From: Bagarius yarrelli
Taxonomy: Eukaryota; Chordata; Actinopteri; Siluriformes; Sisoridae
Assembly (NCBI GenBank): GCA_005784505.1
Contig: VCAZ01000012.1
Location: forward strand, 4,221,011-4,285,010
Length of the DNA: 64,000 bases
Direction: 5' to 3'
The notes beneath the pieces are model-generated. The model was not told where the DNA came from and searched no databases. It worked only from the letters and a program-made list of their open reading frames with translations. A program made the translations under genes and the position numbers. Below, piece by piece: positions 1 through 12,981 of this stretch. How positions within the stretch are numbered: the first letter of the stretch is position 1; every line of letters starts with the position of its first letter.

Positions 1-2134
1 TTGACAAACAGTTGTGGTCGAGGTCCCGCTTGTATTTTGGGTGGCAGTGTAAAAATTCAGGTATGGTGTGAAAATTTGTTAACGAATTATTTGATTAAAG
101 CTTAAATGTGTAAATGTGATCCTTGCTAACATTACAGTACCTCCTCACTCATTCACACGCACCGACTCTAAACTCTAAACTTTTTGACGTCATATTTAAA
201 CAAAGGAAGTGCGGCAAACACTGGTCAAAACTCATCAGAAGATTATAATTCTTCTCCGACTGTGCAATCATCATTGAAAGATGTTGGGAATAATTTGAGT
301 GGATTAGGAGATTAGCAGACTATTGTACCAGGTTTTTGTGGCCTTACTGACATGCCTTGTCTAATCTAACCCTGCTGATGAAATGTTTTGTCTCTACTGA
401 GTGCCAGCCATTGTTCTGCCCTCAGTTGGGTCATTGGGGAGGGGGGGGGGAAGCTAGCAGGGGGAGCCTTTTTCATATTTTCTGATTTACTCAGTGTTGT
501 ATTATTTCATTAATTCGTCTCAGCTAATGCACAGGGATTTAACCCCCTGTCAGAGCAAGAGAATTATTCTGTCAGAAGAATAGAAGGGAGACATTTACCT
601 TTCTCTCTTTTTTTTCTTAATGGGTGCTCCACACACATGCACATGAGCACACACACACACGCGGCAGGCACAGGATTAATAGTGTAAAAGTTGCAGCCGT
701 AAAGCACGCTTATCCTGAACCCCTGGGTCGACTTTTATTTAAAACCCATCACACACATTATATAGGTGATACAAATATGGTACTACAGAAAAAAGTAGCA
801 AACGCTCTTTTACAAAGACTGTAATTATGTTTGTATCGTATTAGTAATATTAACCGAAAAATAGGGGAGGTTCAGCGATGATCACTTGAATGCTTGGATC
901 TACAGTTAGCACATAACACCTTACATGAATAAACCATGTCTGATAAACCAGATCTTTAGTCTTCATTGTACAAATTAAACGTATGTCCCATTTGTATAAT
1001 AACAATAGTTGAAATGAAAGATGGCAAATATAAGGAAATACTGGTTATGTAATGAAATATCTACTTGACCACTCAGTCAAAAGAGTTACTGCAAATCAAT
1101 ACAAAGGATAGACAAGCTAATATTTTTTACTGATAAAAATGGCCTCTTCCAGGAAAGCATTAAAGCTGTTTTAATGGCACACTGTGAACAGGCATCTTCT
1201 TCGGCTTTGTTTGGATTTTTTTTTATTTGTCATCCGTCCATATACCATACTAATGCATATAAATATACACTTAACATCCACTTTAACTGGAATACCTGTA
1301 TGCCTGCAATTATCCAATCAGGTAGCAGAAGTGTGAAATCATGCAGATGCAGGTCAAGAGATTCAGGTCATTTCTATATCGAATCTCAGAAGGGGGGGAG
1401 GGGTTATATTGCTCGTTAGCATGGTTGTTCGAATGATTTGAGAATTTTCAGATGTTTAGACACAGCAGTTTTTAGATTTTACATTTATGACAGGTAAGCG
1501 GACAGGACGGCTAACACAAATAAGCAAGTTTTACAAGCGTTCTGAGCAGAAAAGCGTCTCAGGAATGACCAGAGATTACCGAAACTGGACACCGTTAAAC
1601 TACGCTACAACAAGACAGACAAAAGTGTAAGTACGGGTTTAAGTACGATTGTTACTCAAATAAATTACGATTGATTTTTATTATTATGACATTAACAAAG
1701 AAATAAAATGTTAATACGTATAAAGCATCAGCGTACAGCTGCAATGCATTAGTTTTAACAGAGAAGATCAAAGGTAAATGTTTATATGTCGTATTTAACT
1801 GAAATAGTAATGTCCACAGATAAGGGCAAACAATTAGCCACCCAGTGGAGGCAGCTCCTGGGCGCACTTAAGTCATGACTTGACTTAAAGCCTAAAGGTA
1901 AAAAAGCTTGGCCAAACCTTAAGCACCTCCTTCTCCAGAGATCTCCCCCTCTAGAATGGCTTAGAAGCCCAGATGCTGCAAGCAGCGAGGGGGAAGCACC
2001 TGGCAACTGTTGTGGGGTTTGAGGAGGCCGTTCTGGGTTAATAGTGAGCAGGGCGGTCCTCCGTCTGGACAAATATTAACTTCCTACTGAGTGACTTCTG
2101 TTTCAACACACCTACCTGACACAGGTGTATGAAG

Positions 2135-2165
<31 letters not shown>

Positions 2166-2754
2166 TTGTAGGTGCATAGAATCATGATTCTACCCAGATG
2201 CATGTCTCTAAATCCCCAATATCGCCTCTTTTAGAGCCACTAAATCACTCTTTACCTCGAGGGAAATCTTCCTTCAATCTGGCAGGGTTAAATTAAAAAG
2301 GTTACACAAAAGCAAAGGCACTGCTGATCCCCATCAACACAGGGACCTCTTAGTGAACAAACAAATACATTTGTGGTCATTCTGTTGCTGCCTAATTGAC
2401 TGTGGCTTGGACACAAAGAGGCCAGCTGGTGTGGGCTGCTACAGTGGGCAGGTGCCTAACACACCCTTACATGCATCAGTAGGGGAAACCAGAGGGAGGC
2501 CTTTACTCTAATCATATACCTTTTGCAGAATACAGAGGTCTAGTTTCGTCTATACCACACGCTTCTTGTAGCCATGAATTACTGGAGACGTGTAAGGAAG
2601 GGGTGTAGTAGCACCTCCAGGTTGAAACTGAAGTGTTTGCATTGTAAAAAAAAAGCTTTTTAGCTTTTTAATAACAAAAGCTGACAGTGGACAGGAGTTT
2701 TTCCACTGTGTGCAAGGAAAAACAGCAGTACATTATACTGATGTAAATGTCTTT
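1..2754. other. Non-coding stretch, no gene recognised
   Basis: No open frame here resembles a known protein, and the short frames present look like chance. There is a short G run at about 439-448, a short CA run near 649-662, and a TA-then-TG microsatellite at 2135-2165. The stretch is probably intronic or intergenic DNA downstream of the visible CAMKMT exons; that is inference from gene order. Confidence 0.5.
2135..2165. repeat. Compound (TA)n(TG)n microsatellite
   Basis: Alternating TA units run directly into TG units. This is a simple repeat. Confidence 0.9.
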
Positions 2755-2935
2755 TAAAACTGTCTTTATTTGTCACATATACTCTACAGCACAGTAAAAT
2801 TTGTTTCTTTGCATATCCCATCTTAGAAGCTTGGGGTCAGCTTGGGATCAGGGGCCCCCCCTGGAGCAGGAAGGGTTGAGGGTCTTGCTCATAGACCCAA
2901 CAGTGGCTGCCTGGCTCAGGTTTTACCTGGCCTTT
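2755..2935. repeat. Dispersed fish repeat, type B copy 1
   Basis: This copy has the words TTTGTCACATATACTC, CAGCACAGTAAAATTTG and CCCAACAGTGGCTGCCTGGC in that order. The same order of words recurs at 18745-18935, so the two are copies of one dispersed non-autonomous repeat. Its class is uncertain; the end resembles the tail of fish tRNA-related SINEs. Confidence 0.6.
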
Positions 2936-3304
2936 TAATCAGATTTTTAGCCCCCTCCCCAATTTTAAGGTCACTGTGATGTCTGATGCTGATTTGAATT
3001 ATTAAATGAAGAGAGTTTTTTTTTTTCAACCGCGTCTGTCCGAGTGGTGCACAAGTTTCTTTATCAATAAAGTTACATTCCAACATCAGCCAGGCATAAA
3101 ACAAAAAAATTTATCGATACAAGTTTAAAATTTTAATTGTGTACTGGTTTTTAATTGCTGTTCATTTTGGACACCTTGTTTTCTGGTACATACACAGTGC
3201 TAAAAGTATTTAAGAAAAAAAGATGTCACCTGTATATCAGTGGAGAAGCTGAAATTGTAAAAAAAAAAAAAAAAAAGGCTCATTTCAGTTTGGTCATTTA
3301 ATGC

Positions 3305-3570
3305 AGTACGCAGTCATCTCGTATGGCATTTGGCAGGCACTTTTATCCAGAGCAACTTGCATTTATCCGATTGAGCAGTTTAAGTTTATTTGTTTACAGA
3401 TTTAGAAAAAGGCTCCTTTTCATCTGTAGACCCTTGATAGAATGTTAAAGTTAAGGGTTAAGAGCCTCGCTCGGAGGCCCAGCAGCAGCAGCTTGGTGTA
3501 ATTGGGAATGAGTCCTATTATCATCCGATCAGCAGTCCCTAAGACCACACCTTAACTACCGCAACCACTT
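3305..3570 (-). mobile_element. tRNA-derived fish SINE, diverged copy
   Basis: The copy starts with the tail motif GGCATTTGGCAGGCACTTTT and ATCCAGAGCAACTT. It then has the central AGCAGCTTGGTG block and ends in the reversed tRNA-like head (CAGCAGTCCCTAAGACC). The order places the SINE on the minus strand. It is one of more than ten copies in the window. Confidence 0.6.
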
Positions 3571-4235
3571 TCTTTTACTTATTGTTCTTTCTATGTACAC
3601 GTCGGCATGCAGCACAAAATGCAACAATTATATTCTAAGCAAATTGAAAGATTTGTTGGAGAACTGTGCGCGCATTTATTTGAAAGCACACTCCCACTCA
3701 GATCAGAATTCTGTGTGCTGTGGATGCCACCCAGAACCCGAACCTGAGCGCAGGCATTGTGTCAGAAGATCCGGAGATGATGTGTAGGTTGGGCACAATT
3801 TAAAAAAAAACTGATTCACTTACCTCTATCTGACACTGCGTGTACAGAGAGAACGTGTGTGTGCGTTGGAACTGTGTGTACATGAAGTACATGGACGTGC
3901 TGCAGACTAGGAAATAAACACATAAGCACTCCTACGATTCAGAAGGTATAATCACTATTCCTATGTTGCCATGGCCATGCTCTTTACATACTAATTGATT
4001 TCTACAACTTGACATTTAAATAATGCTTCCCACATGGAAGAGGCGAACAGATGCACAGGATATGTTATTGTCTGTGGTTTTTTTGAGGAAGCAACCGCTG
4101 AAATGTAACGTTAATGAGAAAAGAAAGTTTTAAAAAAGTTACAAATCGCTTGCATCACAAAAGCCTAAAACAAAGTCTCCACAGGCTGACTGTGCATTAA
4201 TATATTACAATATTAGGGCTGTGTATGAAATGTAA

Positions 4236-4325
4236 AACAGATAATCTTTATTGATCCCACAGTGGGGAAATTAAAAATAGCTAACAACACAACAAATACA
4301 AAGCTGCAAAAGCCCTATTATAGTT
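4236..4325. repeat. Retroelement 3' tail fragment
   Basis: The sequence TTTATTGATCCCACAGTGGG followed by GAAATT is a motif commonly found at the 3' ends of fish non-LTR elements. Only this tail is visible, so the family cannot be set. Confidence 0.4.
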
Positions 4326-4435
4326 CTGTCATGCTTGCTTCTAAGACGATGGCCTATGTGGCAGTGACAACAACCTACACATAAATGGTTTGACGTAAAA
4401 TAGTTAAAACCATATGTATACTAAAAGTAAGAATA

Positions 4436-4469
4436 TTGATAAACGCTTGTAAAAAAAAGCGTTTATCAA
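4436..4469. repeat. Perfect 13-bp inverted repeat with 8-nt loop
   Basis: The left arm is TTGATAAACGCTT (4436-4448) and the right arm is AAGCGTTTATCAA (4457-4469). They are exact reverse complements separated by GTAAAAAA. It could be the remnant end of a small transposon or a cruciform-forming palindrome. Confidence 0.85.
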
Positions 4470-5384
4470 ATTTTTTACATATAGTGTCTTATTTTCGGAG
4501 CAGAGTAGCAGAGCAGATCTAAAAACACACTAGCATTAAAATTACCTGTAACTGTGCTATAGAGTAGGTGCTTATACACCTATACCGGTGGCAAGTTCGT
4601 GGTAGCATTCTACTTAACAAAAAAATGGGTTTTCTAGCCACTAAAATGAGACACAATTTTTTTTTTAACTATTTAGTACAGAAAGTCTTTACACCCAGTC
4701 GCTCCATATTCTAAAACCTTTGTTAGTGTTGTCACAATTGTTGGACACGTCCACATCTAGTTGCCATCAACCAGATTGTTAAAAGTTACATTTATAATAT
4801 TGTAAGTAAGTATTATGAGTTACCCTTGTGTCCCTGTCACCTCAGACTGGTCTGGCTTATTCACTTTGAACTTATTTCTTAACTATTTTACAAGCTAAAT
4901 TCAGCAAGTAAGTTGCGCTATGAGTTAAGTGGAAGAACTTTACTATGAACTTTACACTGAACACCTTTGAAACAAACTGTAATTAAAACGCTACAACACC
5001 TAAAGCTTTTGACTGGCATGCACCAAATTTGGCAAAGTTGTTTATCTTTTTCGGATTCAGTGTACTATGACTTTTCAAAGCCAACACTTTCTCCTGAGCA
5101 GGTCTTAACTATTCAAAGCAGCCAAGGTTCCCAGACCTTCTGTTGTCAGTCTGAAGGTCTGGCTACGTGAGACTATAACTATTCACCAGATTTAGCACAG
5201 TGCTTCGGGCTAGTTAGTTTAATCAAGTGCAATTTTTGCAAATGCTGTTTGCCCCCTAGACCTCTACACCCAACATTAGTGTCAAATCTCACTATTGCTC
5301 CTGTCTCTAAATAAACAAATCCCTGAAAGCTTTTTCAGAAGTTATTATAGGAGTAAGGGTGAGATTAAATCAGGAAAATATGTA

Positions 5385-5445
5385 CAAAAACGCATATGGA
5401 CGGGATAGTCGGGTGTTCTAACACTTTTGTTCATATAGTGTACAT
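5385..5445 (+). repeat. End of Tc1-type MITE (fragment)
   Basis: The words GGTGTTCTAACACTTTTGTTC and ATATAGTGTA match the terminal part of the MITE family seen at 39.7, 47.7 and 53.6 kb. Only the end is recognisable. Confidence 0.4.
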
Positions 5446-6493
5446 TACTGGCTGAATGTACAGTATGTGCAAATGTCCAGATGTTCCCAAAAAAGCATCT
5501 GGTTATTGTATTTTTTTCAGGGTTATAGATGCAAAATGTTTTGCACTACTCATGACAATGACATTAAAAATTTGAAATCATAATAAGGTTAACTTAAAAA
5601 AAAAAAACAGACATAAAGACGTCATTATTTAATGAATTAAAAATCTGAATTTTTATATTATTTAAAAAGACATGGCTCAAGCTATTACTGGAAACTCATC
5701 ATTCGCAAGGTAATGTAGAGCTTATCGGCAATTGGTTTCGAGAAAGACCTCTAAGGTCCACAATAGAACAGGTTACTGCCAAAAGGGTGGTTCACGCAAT
5801 ACTTCATTTGTCAGCAATATGTCATTTGAGTAAGGGTTTAGATAAGGCGAAAGGCTTCGACTACGATAGAAGGTTGGGAAAAAAGGGGAGAGGAGAGGAA
5901 GAAAGAGGCAGCAATACTGTCTGCCCACAGTACTCGCTCCGCACAACTGGCAGAGTCAATCACGTATGCATTGAAAAAGTCTCCCCACTGCAATTATTCA
6001 GCAAGCTCACCACAATGATATAGAGTCAGAGATGAATTGAGAGCGAGGGCACACATGCACACACAAACACACACTCCTGAAATGGTAGCACTTTAAAAGT
6101 CTCTAGTCATGACTAATTCAAAACGCTCTCCAGCACTTGCTATCTGGGATCTGTTTTTGCAAACAGAACTGGTAAGGGGGGACATGGACTGTGTGTTTGT
6201 GTATTTGGTCATTGAGAGCCATGTTAGAATAAGGTCTGCTTAGAATGCACTGGGTGAGAGTGGGGGTATCTGTATAGGTGCACAGCACTTTCTGTTCAGT
6301 CCAACAGCTCATACCGATCCTCACTCGCCGGTTATTTAGTGTCACACACCAGCAATTAGATCCTTCAGTAACCTAAAGAACTCCCCTAACATGCACAGCC
6401 TAGTGGGACATACACAATAAACAAATACCATAATTATTAGTCAATTTTGCTTATTATGAAAAATGACTTCGTGCATCTGAAATCGCATACTAC

Positions 6494-6557
6494 ATCTACA
6501 TTTATAGCGTTTGGCAGACACCCTTACCCAGAGTGGTTTACATTTATTTTAATCATA
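6494..6557 (-). mobile_element. tRNA-derived SINE tail fragment
   Basis: The tail motif (CTACATTTATAGCGTTTGGC, then AGACACCCTTACCCAGAG) and the start of the ATACAACTAAG block are present. The element stops abruptly where Tc1-like sequence begins. Confidence 0.55.
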
Positions 6558-6574
6558 CAACTAAGAAATTTGGG

Positions 6575-7110
6575 GTTTGGTCTTGGGCCTTGGTCTCATC
6601 TGACCACAAAACTTTCACCCAGTTCTTCTCTGAACATTCAGATGTTTACTGGCAAACTTCAGATGGACCTGTACATGTGCAAATGTTTTCTTGGTGGCTA
6701 TGGTCCCAGCTGCCTTGAGGTAATTGAAAAGATCCTCCCATGTAGTTCTGGGCTGATATCTCTCTGTTCTCATGGTCATTAAAACTCCATGAGGTGGGAT
6801 CTTGCATGAAGCACCACCCTGAAGTAGATTGACAGTTATTTTTGTGTTTCCTCTATTTGCGAATAATCACACCAAGTTTTGTCATATTCTCACCAAGGTG
6901 CTTGGCAATGGTCTTATATCCCATTGTAGCCATGCATAGGTCTTTAATCTTATCCATGACATCCTTGGACAACACTTTGGTCTTGGCCATAGTGGAGAGT
7001 TTGAAATATGAATGACTGATTGATTGCTTCTTAAAATTTTAATCAATTTATAAATATAAATATTTTTGCTGTTATTCTGTCTCTCACCTTTAGAATTAAC
7101 CTACCATTAG
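6575..7110 (-). mobile_element. Tc1-like transposase fragment (decayed)
   Basis: On the minus strand, about 6985 down to 6850 encodes the start of a Tc1 transposase: MAKTKVLSKDVMDKIKDLCM, then a stretch resembling YKTIAKHLGENMTKLGVIIR, ending at a stop. This is the helix-turn-helix DNA-binding part. Around 6590-6610 the minus strand gives LWSDET-like coding, the region of the first catalytic Asp of the DDE domain, but in another frame with stops. The end near 7060-7110 resembles the fish Tc1 terminus GTTATTCTGTCTCTCAC. The copy is inactive. Confidence 0.75.
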
Positions 7111-9122
7111 AGAGAGTAGAGATAGGCGCAGACTTGTTGCTGAGTTTATAAGAAAGTGTTGGGCAGGTTTGGAGACAGGGAAAAGAAAGAGTAAAAGACA
7201 GATCATAGTAGACTTGGCCAAGAAGATGAAGATAGCTGTGGTAAATACTTTTTTTCCCCAGAAGAGAGAGGAGCATATAGTGACTTATCAGAGCGGAGGA
7301 AGGAGCACCCAGGTAGATTACATCTTATGTAGACAAAGCGATCTAACAGAGGTTAGTGACTGTAAAGTAGTGGTGGGAGAGAGTGTAGCCAGACAGCATA
7401 GAATAGTGGTGTGTAGGATGAAGATGTTGGTCTAGAAGAAGAAGAGATCAAAGGGGGAAAACCAAGTGGTGAAAGCAAAAAAAAAGAATACTTTAAAGAA
7501 TTCAGACAGGAGTTGAAACAGTTAGTGTTTCTAGATGAATGGCAAACTATAGCAGAAGTGATCAGGGAAACAGGAACAAATGTGCCAGGTGTGCCATGTG
7601 GAAAAAGGAAAGAAAATAAAGACACTTGGTGGTAAAATGAGGAAGTTCAGGAAAGTATACAGAGGAAGAGGTTAGCCAAAAAGAAGTGGGACATGGAAAG
7701 GACTGAGGAAAGTTGACAGAAATACCAGTATTTACAGCACAGAGTGAAGAGGGAAGTAACTAAGGCCAAGCAGAAGGCATATAATGAGTTGTACACTAGT
7801 TTTGACACTAGAGAAGGAGGGAAGGTTAGCAAGCCAGGGGAATCGAGATGGGAAGGATGTGCAGCAGGTTAGGGTTATTACGGAGATGGAAAGGTGCTTA
7901 CAAGTGAGGAGAGTGTACAGAGAAGATGGAGAAAGTACTTTGAAGGGAGATAAGGGTTAAAAAGGTATAAAATGTGGAGCAGGAAGTTCAAAAGATTAGA
8001 ACATATGAAGTTAGGATGGCTTTGAAGAGAAAGAAAAGAGGAAAGGCAGTTGGTCCTGATGAGATACCGTTGGAGGTGGGAAATTGTCTAGAAGAGGCAG
8101 CAGTGGGATTTCTTACTAGATTGTTTAACAGGTTTTAGTGAGTGAGAAGATGCCTGAGGAATGGAAGAGGAGAAGTGTACCGGTGCCTCTCTTTAAGAAC
8201 AAGGGTGATGTGCAGAGTTGCAACAACTACAGAGACATGAAGTTGATGAGTCAATAAAGGTATGGGAAAGAGTAGTGGAAGCTAGGTTAAGGAGAATAGT
8301 AGATATTTGTGAGCAGCAGTATGGCTTTATGTCCAGAAAGAGCACTACAGATGCAATCTTTGCTCTGAGAATGCTGATGGAGAAGTACAGAGATCATAGG
8401 GAGTTGCATTGTGTTTTTGTATACCGGGCAAAAGCATATGACAGGGTACCAAGAGAATAGCTGTGGTATTGTATGAGAAAGTCAGGAATAGCAGAGAAGT
8501 GTTATGAGAAAAGCAGAACAGTAGTGATGTGCGCAGTAGGTCAGACAGAGGAGTTCAAAGTGGAGGTGGGAATACATCAGGGCTCAGTTCTGAGCCCCTT
8601 CTGGTTTGTTGTGGTGATGGATCAGTTGACAGAAGGTCAGACTGGAATCTCCTTGGACAATGATGTTTGCAGATGACATTGTGATCTGTAGTGAGAGCAG
8701 GGAGCAGGTGGAGGAAAACTTGGAGAGGTGAAGGTTTGCTCTAGGGAGAAGAGGAATGAAAGTCAGTCGTACCAAGACAGAGTACATGTGTTTGAATGAA
8801 AGGGAGAGAAGTGCAACAGTGAGATTACAGGGTGAAGAGGTAAATAAGGTACAGGAGTTTAAGTACTTTGGGTCGACAGTCCAGAGCAATGGAGTGTGTG
8901 TAAAAGAGATAAAGAAGCGAGTACAGGCAAGTTGGAATGGGTGGAGAAACATGTCAGGAGTGACGTGTGACAGGATAATATAAGCTAGAATGTGATAAAT
9001 GAGGCCATGAAGTTAGTGGGTGTGAGTAAAGAGGATGTAGAGAATAGGGTTAGGTGGAGACAGATGATTCGCTGCAGTGACCCCTAAAAGGGAACAGCCG
9101 AAAGGAGAAAAAGAAGAATGAG
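7111..9122 (+). mobile_element. RTE-clade LINE, 5'-truncated and broken
   Basis: Pieces of one non-LTR retrotransposon polyprotein lie in order on the plus strand but in several frames. At 7169-7435 is the C-terminal part of the apurinic-type endonuclease (STQVDYILCR, then RQHRIVVCRM). At about 8218-8460 is reverse transcriptase (QQYGFMSRKSTTDAIFALRM, YDRVPRE). At about 8473-8700 come the GIHQGSVLSP motif and the FADD catalytic motif. At about 8756-8983 is the thumb region (SKYFGSTVQSNG-like). The 3' end reads as the typical GACCCCTAAAAGGGAACAGC. Stops and frameshifts make it non-functional. It starts where Tc1 sequence ends, so it may have inserted into the Tc1 copy. Confidence 0.88.
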
Positions 9123-9305
9123 AATTGATTTCAATGAATTTGACCATTTATAATAAATACATCGCATTATAAAATTGCATTCGCAGCAAAGGAAGTTAAA
9201 GCTTAGTGGTTAATTTTTTGGAATGCCGATTGGACAATTATAAGTTTATTGTTCAACATCAGCAAGCTGCCCATTATCCCCTCAATGCTCAGTTGGATCA
9301 AAGGG

Positions 9306-9441
9306 AGGTGGTAGCTCGGTTAAGGTGTTGGCCTGTTAACAGGAAGATTGTGTATTCGATTCCCAGCAGCACCAAGTTACCACTGCTGGGCCTCTACAAG
9401 GCCCAAACAGTATCTGGAAATTGCTAGTAATGTAAATGTAG
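9306..9441 (+). mobile_element. tRNA-derived fish SINE
   Basis: The tRNA-like head is present: GGTAGCTCGGTTAAGG is A-box-like and GTATTCGATTCCCAGC is B-box-like. Then come ACCACTGCTGGGCCTCTA and a TGTAAATGTAG tail. The orientation is plus. Confidence 0.75.
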
Positions 9442-9879
9442 CTTTATTCAATCATGTTTATGGCTAAAAAAGACAACAGTATATAATGCTCTTTACATAC
9501 CACACACATTATTCCAACACCATTTCCTTCACTAGAAATCACAGTCATGCTGCTGCGGGATGCACAACAACTCGTGGGATGGCTCTATCTTGCCGCTGCA
9601 GTTGTGGATGGAGATGGAGTGGGTGGTCTCATCAGGGACAGAGATGCACACCGTCTGAGAGATGGTATCAATAGGGGGGGAGCATAAGGTGAAATCAAAT
9701 CATTTGATTAAAGCTGAGTAGTGAGCGAGGGACCTCTGGCTCTGATGAGAGGTAGTCAGAAATCAGGTGTCCAATCAGAATAATTTGGCTGTAGTGATGG
9801 CTTCCATCAGCCTGAATGCACTCCCCACAGAGTGTGTGTTCGTTTGGTATTATCAGCGAGCAGATACTGTAACAGCACA

Positions 9880-9992
9880 CACTAGAGAGAAGTGTGTGTG
9901 TGTTGGAGAAATGGCATGTACGCGCAGTGAGTGATCAACGATTAGCTGGAAAGTGTGTGTGCGTTTGTGTGTGAGTGTGTGTGTGTGTGCAA
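9880..9992. repeat. TG-rich low-complexity region
   Basis: Interrupted TG runs (AGTGTGTGTGTGTTGG, GTGTGTGTGCGTTTGTGTG and others) occur in a cluster. No coding potential is seen. Confidence 0.7.
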
Positions 9993-10292
9993 TCATACCT
10001 GTGGAAACACTAAGATTATCCACTAGAGTGTGCTGTATAACATTATTGAAATAACAAAGTACCAACAACGTATCATTATTTTGTGACTTCTGCTGCCTGA
10101 TGAAAATGTAGGCTATTTTATGGCTACGTTACAAGCATCAATGCGCAGGGCAGAGTTACAGTTTGGTAATTGTCATTTGTACCTGTAAGCCATCTTGTAT
10201 CCTTATTAATATTAATGCTAAAATTCACATGAGACAAAAACAAAGATGCCATTTGTGAGACAGTCTATGATAAACTATATGCCAGCAGAGCC

Positions 10293-10455
10293 AGTTGGTC
10301 TTCTTCAAACTGTTGCCACAAAGTTGTAAGCAGAAAGTTGTGCAGAATGTCTCTGTACATTGTAGTATTACCTTACTCCCTTACTAAAACTATGACACCC
10401 AAACACTCTTCCAGCATGACATTGCGTAAAAAGCCCCTGGCGAAAGAGAGTATTA
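10293..10455 (-). repeat. Tc1-type MITE, reversed copy
   Basis: The words CAAACTGTTGCCACAAAGTT, CCAAACACTCTTCCAGCATG and ACATTGC are the reverse-oriented form of the MITE copies at 39.7 and 53.6 kb. Part of the element only. Confidence 0.55.
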
Positions 10456-12978
10456 GTGATGATGCTAAGAAGCATAACTGCATTAGTATTGATGTTTTCA
10501 TTGCCTTCCTTTTTTATAGTGTCCTTTTCACCAAGGCATTGAAGTATTTAAAAAGATTAATCTTATTTCCCTCAGGGATTCTCAACATTGTCTTGTCTAA
10601 GTAGGCAAAGAAGGTCTTGTTTCCTTCGGAGTCTAAAATAGGGGCATAGGCGCAACTGTTGCTATCTGGTTGTTGGCAAGCACTAGACAGATGGTCATAA
10701 GACGCCCACTAATCCCCACAGAAAGATCATAGAGGTGGCTGATAAGCTGATTGCTAATGGCAATTTCAACACCATGGATCCTGGGCTCATTGGCAGCTTT
10801 TCCTTTCCAGAAAAAAGTGCAGCAAGTAGGGTTTTTTTCAGTGATCTTTCATTTGTCTGCTGAAATCATATATCGCTCTGGATTAGGGCAGCTGCCAAAT
10901 GCTGTATATGTTAATGTAAATATGCACATTGTAGACTATCTGAGCCCTACACTGTGAAGTTTCTTCTATGCATTCTGTCAACAGAATGTGAATTAATTTA
11001 CCACTCCTCGTGGCAACCCTTCTCCTGTTTCAGATGTCCATTTAATCTACTAGCTGAGTTTCAGAGAAGGCAACACGGTCAATCCGAGATCTTTTCTAAA
11101 TTCTCTAGCACTGATTGTGGCTTTCCTCTCTGGTCTATCAATAATTGCAACTGGTAATCCCTCTGGTAGCGGTAATCGAGTCAGGAGGTTTGAGGCAGGC
11201 TATTTTTAGAGCACCAATTCTAGCCCCTTTACTACGTGGGGTGTACCAAAGTGGATGTGCAAGTTTATGATCAGGGCCTTTCAGATGTCACAATCACACA
11301 ATTTATGTCCCACAACTTTGTCTATGGTTCTGAAAAACAACATTTTCTGTCACTAGAGCTGAGAGTCATCCTGATAAATACACATGCATAAAGGTGTGAC
11401 ATCAGTTTCTGTCTGAAAAATACAAGTACTGAGAGCATGAGCCATTACAATCCCTTGCTCTCTTCTGGGCTTCTCTAATTCTCTCCCTGTCCACAGAGGC
11501 ACCCTGCTATTTTATGCCAGGATTTACAGAGGAGTGCATTATAGTGAGAGAGTGTGTGCGTGTGAGAGAGAAAGAGACTTCATATAACCACTTTAATGCA
11601 CTAAGATGCTGTCGAGCAAGGATATTATTGATGTTTCTGCGGCGACAGGGGCTGAAGTTGCGGATTAGTCCGCCAACATTCCTCGGATCAGAGAGACTGA
11701 GAAAGAGGGCACGGAAAATCATCCCACATCTCAGAGGGCACTGACGAGCAAGCAGCTGTTAAAGGCATTCAGATTAGGAAAAAGGGGCAAAAAGACCAGC
11801 AGCCACTCTGAATCATCACACTATAATTTATTTTCTGGAGCAGCAGTGGCCTGGAAATATTGTAGGCAAATCACAGGTTTATATTTAACGCTCTCAGGCT
11901 AGTAGTGTCGTTGTGGACCAGGATATCAGAGATGTACGGTCAGAGGAGGCTATTGTCTTTAAAAGTAAGAAAACAATAATGATCAAATAAAACGAATTTT
12001 AACATTAATCTGTGCTATGCACATAATATTCATAATCGCATTACAAATCACAAGCATTTTCATAAGGAGTCTTGGAAACAGAGAGACTTGGAAACATGAA
12101 AGGTTTTGGTTTTTTTGTAAATATATGTATGTAAATATAGAGCAATTTTACTGCTGCAAGTCATCAGGTTGCTCTTATTCAAACAGTTTTGTTAGACTTT
12201 CTTTTTGGTTTTGAATTAAAATATTCCTTAATGGACAGCTCGCTTCTGATTGGCTAAAGAGTAAATGTGGGTCACCTGGAAGGGGTGTGGTGTTAAGAGA
12301 ATCTCATAATCAAACACACACACACACACACAAAAATCAAGGGCGAATCACACATAAATGACAATCGCTTAATTATGTTTAATTAGAGCCAAATATTTGT
12401 ATTGATGATTGTAATTTGATTTATACATTTTTTTATTATTTTTGAATGACATTAATTGAGGTTAAACAATAGTCTTTATTTTATTAAAGCTACTTAAATT
12501 TATTTCAGGGCTACCAAAAACTGAATAGTGCCTGCCCGAGGGTCTATCTAGAATTGAAAAGATTTGGCCAACCCTAGTACATAGTTATACATTTGCAAAC
12601 TGTGTTTTGCATTTGTTTAACATACTTTATGACTGTATATTTTTATTTTGTGCATGTTTTTTAGACTAATCTACTACCATATGTCTGCTAATTACTGTAA
12701 TGCAAGTCACTGTCAAACAAAGTATACAGCAGACATTTCTCCTACTGGCTTTATGGAGTAATAACGTTTAGAAAAGTTATGCAACCACCACCCCAAATCG
12801 GTTTCCTTGCCGTTAAATGTTCATTCTAGATTAGAGGTTAGTTGTTTGTGTGTAAAATTTAGCAGTGTATATCTGAGATAGAAGCAGTGTAACTGATCAC
12901 CTATTGTGACCCATCACATGTGCTGCACCAATTAGCTTCGTATTTTTGCGTAAGATGAACTTGACTCAACTGCCACAT

Positions 12979-12981
<3 letters not shown>
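10456..12981. other. Non-coding stretch, possible conserved elements
   Basis: No protein match is seen. At about 12340-12430 there is a cluster of homeobox-type words (CTTAATTATGTTTAATTAG), and 10960-11160 is a less repetitive, mixed-composition block. Such blocks could be conserved non-coding elements, but I cannot test conservation. A short CA run lies near 12315-12332. Confidence 0.3.

Larger units (their letters stand above)
3571..6493. other. Non-coding stretch with two small repeat pieces
   Basis: No gene is recognised. The stretch holds a TTTATTGATCCCACAGTGGG repeat tail near 4240, a perfect inverted repeat at 4436-4469, and a transposon end near 5385-5445. The rest is AT-rich and shows nothing I can identify. 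Confidence 0.5.

Noticed and set aside
8584..8952. 122-codon minus-strand frame
   Set aside because: It is the antisense shadow of the RTE reverse transcriptase.
9306..9441. tRNA gene
   Set aside because: The A- and B-box-like words here and at 31456, 33735 and 57000 belong to SINE heads followed by the SINE body; no cloverleaf could be fitted.
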